A DNA stretch of 21,817 bases. Source: Burkholderiaceae bacterium. GTDB taxonomy: Bacteria > Pseudomonadota > Gammaproteobacteria > Burkholderiales > Burkholderiaceae. A program made the position numbers and the translations under genes. Where the stretch lies: positions 1 to 21,817 of the forward strand of contig CANCBK010000023.1 of NCBI GenBank assembly GCA_947374315.1. The letters run 5' to 3'. The notes beneath the pieces are model-generated. The model was not told the DNA's origin and did no database searches. It was given only the letters and a program-made list of their open reading frames with translations. Of the stretch, positions 18,346-21,817 are shown one piece after another (the first letter of the stretch is position 1; the number at the start of each line of letters is the position of its first letter).

Positions 18346-20253
18346 ATGGTTTCATTTAAAAAACCAAATCTCGACTCCTTTCAAGAGCGCATTCATATTG
18401 CGACCCTATTCGTTACATTCTGTTTCTTATTGTTGATTACGCGATTGGTATGGCTGCAGCTTGTAAGTCATAGCAAATACTCCCTGCTGGCAGAGAGCAA
18501 CCGCATTGCCCTAGTACCCGCTCCAGCCAACCGCGGCCTGCTGATAGACCGCAACGGTATTGTGATTGGCAGAAACTATTCCGCACTTACGCTCGATGTC
18601 AACGCCGAGGAAGTGAAGGGTGATGTGGACGAGCTCATCGACCAACTCTCCCAAATTGTGCTGATCTCCCCAAGGGACCGCCGAAATTTCAAGCGCTCAT
18701 TAGAAGATTCTCGAAAAATGGGGACATTCCCCCTGAGATCGATGCTCACCGAGGCAGAAACAGCCCGGTTTATGGCCAATCGCTATCGATTCCCCGGGGT
18801 AGAGATCCGCGCTCGTAGCTTTCGCGAGTACCCTTACAACGAATTAGCCTCCCATTTAATTGGCTACATCGGAAGGGTTTCTCAGCGTGATAAAGAGCGC
18901 ATGCAGGCTGAAATTGAGAACTCCAAAGCGGATGATCCCGATGCACTACAAACCTCTTTTTTGCCGGGCATTCAGTACGTTGGGAAAATTGGTTTAGAGC
19001 AAAGCTATGAAAGCGTATTGCGTGGCACCCCTGGTTACGATCAAGTAGAAATCACAGCGGGTGGCAAACCAGTGCGCACACTTTCAAGCTCGCCCTCTGT
19101 GCCCGGAAAAAATGTCGTGCTATCGGTAGACATTAAGTTGCAATATTTAGTAGAGCAACTCTATGGTAATTTCCGCGGCGCATTTGTGGCGATTGAACCT
19201 GAAACGGGTGATGTCTTAGCATTTGTCTCCAAGCCCAACTTCAATCCGAATGACTTTGTTGAGGGTATTGATGCGGTCACTTGGAAGGAGCTCAATGACT
19301 CTCCACAAAAGCCACTCTATAACCGCCCACTCAAAGGTATCTACCCGCCTGGGTCAACCTATAAACCATTCATGGCTTTAGCCGCACTTGAAAACAAGAA
19401 GCGCACGCCATCACAAACTATTTTTGATCCTGGTTACTTTGATTTTGGAAATCATACGTTTCGTGATGATAAAAAGGGTGGACATGGAACGGTTGACATG
19501 CAAACCTCGATTGTCGAGTCTTGCGATACCTACTACTACATGCTTGCGCGCGATATGGGCGTTGACATGATTTATGACTTTATGAAGCCACTTGGTTTTG
19601 GTCAGATCACTGGCATTGACTTGCAAGGTGAATCAAGAGGCGTGTTGCCGTCAACCGAATGGAAGAGAAATACCTTCAAAAAACCAGAGCAGCAAAAGTG
19701 GTACGAAGGAGAAACGATATCCCTAGGCATTGGCCAGGGATACAACGCATTTACTATTTTGCAGCTCGCACATGCTATGGCCAATGTGGCAAATAATGGC
19801 ATCGTCATGAAGCCCCATTTAGTGAAAGCAATTGAAGATCCGTTCACGAGACATCGGGTTCTTACAACGCCCAAAGAAAGTTATCGCATTGATCTCAAGC
19901 CCGAGAACATCGAGGTCATTAAAAAGGCGATGGTGGAGGTAAATAATTCTGGAACTTCGGCGGCGGCATTTAAAGGAACTGGATATCAAGTAGGTGGCAA
20001 GACGGGAACTGCCCAAGTATTTAGCTTGAACTCAAAAGAATATAAGCATGGCGCTACTGCTGAATTCTTGCGCGATCATGCCTTGTATATCGCTTTTGCT
20101 CCCGCTGAAAAACCTACCATCGTGATTGCAATGGTCGTTGAGAATGCTGGGTTCGGAGCGCAGTACGCCGCACCTATCGCCAGAAAAGCATTGGATTTTT
20201 ATATTGAAGGTAAATGGCCTAAGGAGGTTCCTGAATGGAAAAGAGCGCCATAA
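18346..20253 (+). CDS. mrdA: Penicillin-binding protein 2 (elongation transpeptidase)
   Basis: Class B penicillin-binding protein that cross-links peptidoglycan during elongation, working with RodA. An N-terminal membrane anchor (about residues 19-40) precedes the non-penicillin-binding domain, with VPAPANRGLLIDRNG at 57-71, and the transpeptidase domain. The three active-site motifs are present: SxxK as STYK (Ser337, Lys340), SCD (392-394) and KTG (552-554). Length (635) matches E. coli PBP2 (633). The ATG is 8 bp after the mreD stop. The final 19 bp carry the rodA start and its ribosome site. mrdA is the locus name; pbpA is a synonym. Confidence 0.97.
   Translation: MVSFKKPNLDSFQERIHIATLFVTFCFLLLITRLVWLQLVSHSKYSLLAESNRIALVPAPANRGLLIDRNGIVIGRNYSALTLDVNAEEVKGDVDELIDQLSQIVLISPRDRRNFKRSLEDSRKMGTFPLRSMLTEAETARFMANRYRFPGVEIRARSFREYPYNELASHLIGYIGRVSQRDKERMQAEIENSKADDPDALQTSFLPGIQYVGKIGLEQSYESVLRGTPGYDQVEITAGGKPVRTLSSSPSVPGKNVVLSVDIKLQYLVEQLYGNFRGAFVAIEPETGDVLAFVSKPNFNPNDFVEGIDAVTWKELNDSPQKPLYNRPLKGIYPPGSTYKPFMALAALENKKRTPSQTIFDPGYFDFGNHTFRDDKKGGHGTVDMQTSIVESCDTYYYMLARDMGVDMIYDFMKPLGFGQITGIDLQGESRGVLPSTEWKRNTFKKPEQQKWYEGETISLGIGQGYNAFTILQLAHAMANVANNGIVMKPHLVKAIEDPFTRHRVLTTPKESYRIDLKPENIEVIKKAMVEVNNSGTSAAAFKGTGYQVGGKTGTAQVFSLNSKEYKHGATAEFLRDHALYIAFAPAEKPTIVIAMVVENAGFGAQYAAPIARKALDFYIEGKWPKEVPEWKRAP
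20221..20227 (+). promoter_or_regulatory. Consensus ribosome binding site of rodA, inside mrdA
   Basis: AAGGAGG lies seven bases before the rodA ATG at 20235. It is among the strongest Shine-Dalgarno sequences noted in the window and falls within the last codons of mrdA, fixing the rodA start 19 bp before the mrdA stop. Confidence 0.85.
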
Positions 20254-21386
20254 GCAAAGCAAAGCAAATATTCTTCGGGATTTTTAGTGGGCTCGATCGA
20301 CAGCTCGGCCTTATTCTGCTTGGCCTAGCGACTGTCGGCTTTCTTACCTTTTTATCTGCAAGTCAAAATACCCCTGTTCGCCTTGAAGATGAGTTTCGCA
20401 ATCTCGCACTGTCTTTTGTGCTGATGTGGATAGTCTCTCGCATTCCACCAAAGTGGCTAGAAATGGCAGCGGTTTGGATCTACAGCCTTGGGATTGCATT
20501 ACTTATTGCGGTAGCTGCTTTTGGACTTATTAAAAAAGGTGCGCGACGCTGGCTTAATATTGGGATAGTAGTTCAACCTTCAGAGTTAATGAAAATTGCC
20601 ATGCCTCTGATGATGGCCTGGTACTTTCAAAAACGAGAGGGCGTACAAAAGTCGTGGGACTATGGAGTGGCTGCAATCATTCTCGGCATTCCAGTTTTCC
20701 TGATTGCCCGTCAACCGGACTTAGGCACCGCATTGCTTGTTTTTGCCGCGGGTATGTATGTCATCATTCTTGCGGGCTTGCCCTGGAAGTGGATTCTGCC
20801 ATTTGTCGGCATTGGCGCCACCGGGATTCTTCTGATTATTATTTTTGGCAGCACGATTTGTGCTCATGATGTCGCATGGCCTTTTATCCAGGACTATCAA
20901 AAACATCGTGTTTGTACTTTGCTTGACCCTAGCAGTGACCCGCTCGGAAAAGGCTTTCACACCATTCAGTCGATGATCGCAATCGGCTCTGGTGGATTTT
21001 TTGGCAAGGGCTGGTTTCAAGGAACGCAAGCGCATCTGGAATTCATTCCAGAAAAGCATACTGATTTTGTCTTCGCGGTTTATTCCGAAGAGTTTGGCCT
21101 GCTCGGTAACTTGATTCTGCTGGCACTCTTCTTTGCGCTCATTAAAAGAGGCCTAGCCATCTCCGCAGGTGCGCCTAATTTATTCACACGCCTACTAGGC
21201 GCATCAGTGACACTCATTTTCTTTACCTACGCCTTTGTGAATATTGGCATGGTGAGCGGCTTGTTGCCTGTCGTAGGGGTTCCATTGCCCTTTATTAGCT
21301 ATGGAGGCACTGCTCTGGTTACCTTGGGCTTTGGAGCGGGCATCTTGATGAGTATTCACCGCCATCGACGACTAGTGCAAAGTTAA
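20235..21386 (+). CDS. rodA: RodA peptidoglycan glycosyltransferase (SEDS family)
   Basis: Polytopic SEDS-family polymerase that makes glycan strands from lipid II during elongation and pairs with PBP2. Family marks: the GARRWLNIG and QPSELMKIAMP loop (102-124), QPDLGTALLVF (160-170), LLDPSSDPLGKGFHTIQS, GTQAHLEFIPEKHTDFVFAV with the catalytic Asp277 (E. coli Asp262), and LPFISYGGTALV near the end. Length (383) is slightly above E. coli's 370, mostly at the N-terminus. Overlap with mrdA by 19 bp and the strong ribosome site imply tight co-production of the partner enzymes. It is the last gene of the operon and is followed by a strong hairpin terminator. Confidence 0.97.
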   Translation: MEKSAISKAKQIFFGIFSGLDRQLGLILLGLATVGFLTFLSASQNTPVRLEDEFRNLALSFVLMWIVSRIPPKWLEMAAVWIYSLGIALLIAVAAFGLIKKGARRWLNIGIVVQPSELMKIAMPLMMAWYFQKREGVQKSWDYGVAAIILGIPVFLIARQPDLGTALLVFAAGMYVIILAGLPWKWILPFVGIGATGILLIIIFGSTICAHDVAWPFIQDYQKHRVCTLLDPSSDPLGKGFHTIQSMIAIGSGGFFGKGWFQGTQAHLEFIPEKHTDFVFAVYSEEFGLLGNLILLALFFALIKRGLAISAGAPNLFTRLLGASVTLIFFTYAFVNIGMVSGLLPVVGVPLPFISYGGTALVTLGFGAGILMSIHRHRRLVQS

Positions 21387-21425
21387 AAGAATTTCCCAAA
21401 ACTCTTGCGGCAGCGCTGGAAACAA

Positions 21426-21449
21426 AAAAGCCCGGCATGCCGGGCTTTT
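21426..21449. terminator. Bidirectional intrinsic terminator between rodA and hupB
   Basis: A perfect 24-bp palindrome with arms AAAAGCCCGGCA and TGCCGGGCTTTT. The GC-rich core is flanked by A on one side and T on the other, so it works as a rho-independent terminator on both strands. It lies 40 bp past rodA and 18 bp past the hupB stop, ending both convergent units. Confidence 0.92.
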
Positions 21450-21466
21450 CATCAACAAAGCAAGAA

Positions 21467-21751
21467 TTACTTCTTACGCTTGTTAACTGAATCCTTAAAT
21501 GCCTTACCAGCAGAAAACTTAACAGTTTTAGCAGCAGCAATTTTGAGTGGCTCGCCAGTTTTTGGGTTACGACCCATACGTGCAGCACGTTTGCCAGAAG
21601 CAAAAGTACCAAAGCCGATCAGTTGTACTGAGTCACCTTTAGTAACAGCTTTAATGATTGTCTCGATAGCAGAATTCAATGCGAATTCAGCTTTGGCTTT
21701 AGAAATCTCCGCGTCGTCAGCAATCGCTGCGATTAGTTCGGCTTTGTTCAA
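21467..21751 (-). CDS. hupB: DNA-binding protein HU
   Basis: Histone-like nucleoid protein of 94 residues that bends and compacts DNA as a dimer. The sequence opens [21 protein letters not shown], has [17 protein letters not shown], the DNA-binding arm [12 protein letters not shown], and a lysine-rich end. The start is TTG at 21751: AAGGAG lies six bases upstream, and this places NKAELI right after the initiator as in other HU proteins. The frame continues 12 codons upstream to 21787 but that would add a non-homologous tail. It is convergent with rodA and shares its terminator. HU versus IHF: the spacing and NKAELI opening favour HU. Confidence 0.93.
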   Translation of the reverse strand: MNKAELIAAIADDAEISKAKAEFALNSAIETIIKAVTKGDSVQLIGFGTFASGKRAARMGRNPKTGEPLKIAAAKTVKFSAGKAFKDSVNKRKK

Positions 21752-21757
21752 GTGAAG

Positions 21758-21763
21758 CTCCTT
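21758..21763 (-). promoter_or_regulatory. Ribosome binding site selecting the TTG start of hupB
   Basis: On the minus strand AAGGAG is followed by six bases and then TTG (21751-21749). It decides in favour of the TTG start over the longer frame. Confidence 0.8.
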
Positions 21764-21817
21764 ATAGATATTGATGTCAGCGCACATTACGCTTACATGA
21801 TTTTAACCACAAAAAAT

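Overview
The window is a gene-dense stretch of core bacterial chromosome, most likely from a betaproteobacterium of the Burkholderiaceae and probably Polynucleobacter-like. The support is indirect: ArgB, GatCAB, MreC and the one-cysteine DksA resemble Burkholderia/Polynucleobacter versions, the gene neighbourhoods are typical of Burkholderiales, and the base composition looks far less GC-rich than Burkholderia (judged by eye, not calculated). Species identity is inference. I found no tRNA, rRNA, CRISPR array, insertion sequence, phage or plasmid gene, and no stretch over 300 bases without a gene.

Layout. (1) 1-2935: the first codons of metK (minus), divergent from a plus-strand run of two LpxL-type lipid A acyltransferases and dapF. 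(2) 2956-4415: pyrE (minus) and an exonuclease III gene (plus), divergent with only 8 bp between their start codons. (3) 4408-12429: a long minus-strand block, read in transcription order: DUF484 gene, xerC, a COG0523/CobW GTPase, dksA, argB, slmA, metX, metW, ampG. The last four are packed with 4-bp overlaps or a 4-bp gap. (4) 12480-15756: the gatC-gatA-gatB operon (minus) for the tRNA-dependent amidotransferase. (5) 15819-21386: the plus-strand rod-shape operon mreB-mreC-mreD-mrdA(PBP2)-rodA, divergent from gatC across 62 bp and closed by a strong symmetrical terminator shared with hupB (HU, minus).

How the genes work together. The cell-envelope theme is strong. MreBCD, PBP2 and RodA form the elongasome. 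AmpG recycles muropeptides, DapF supplies meso-diaminopimelate, the acyltransferases complete lipid A, and SlmA and XerC coordinate division with the chromosome. The remainder is amino-acid and nucleotide biosynthesis (ArgB, MetX/MetW, MetK, PyrE), tRNA amidation, DNA repair, the stringent-response cofactor DksA, and zinc handling by the COG0523 protein.

I did not find a convincing undescribed system; this is ordinary housekeeping sequence. The items most worth a second look are the zinc-ligand-less DksA beside a His-rich COG0523 GTPase, the 8-bp divergent pyrE/exonuclease III start region whose pyrE promoter candidate overlaps the exonuclease start codon, the coupling of slmA to methionine genes, and the separation of dapF from DUF484-xerC. 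Several starts were moved from the longest open frame, or kept on TTG, using ribosome-binding sites and family alignment from memory.
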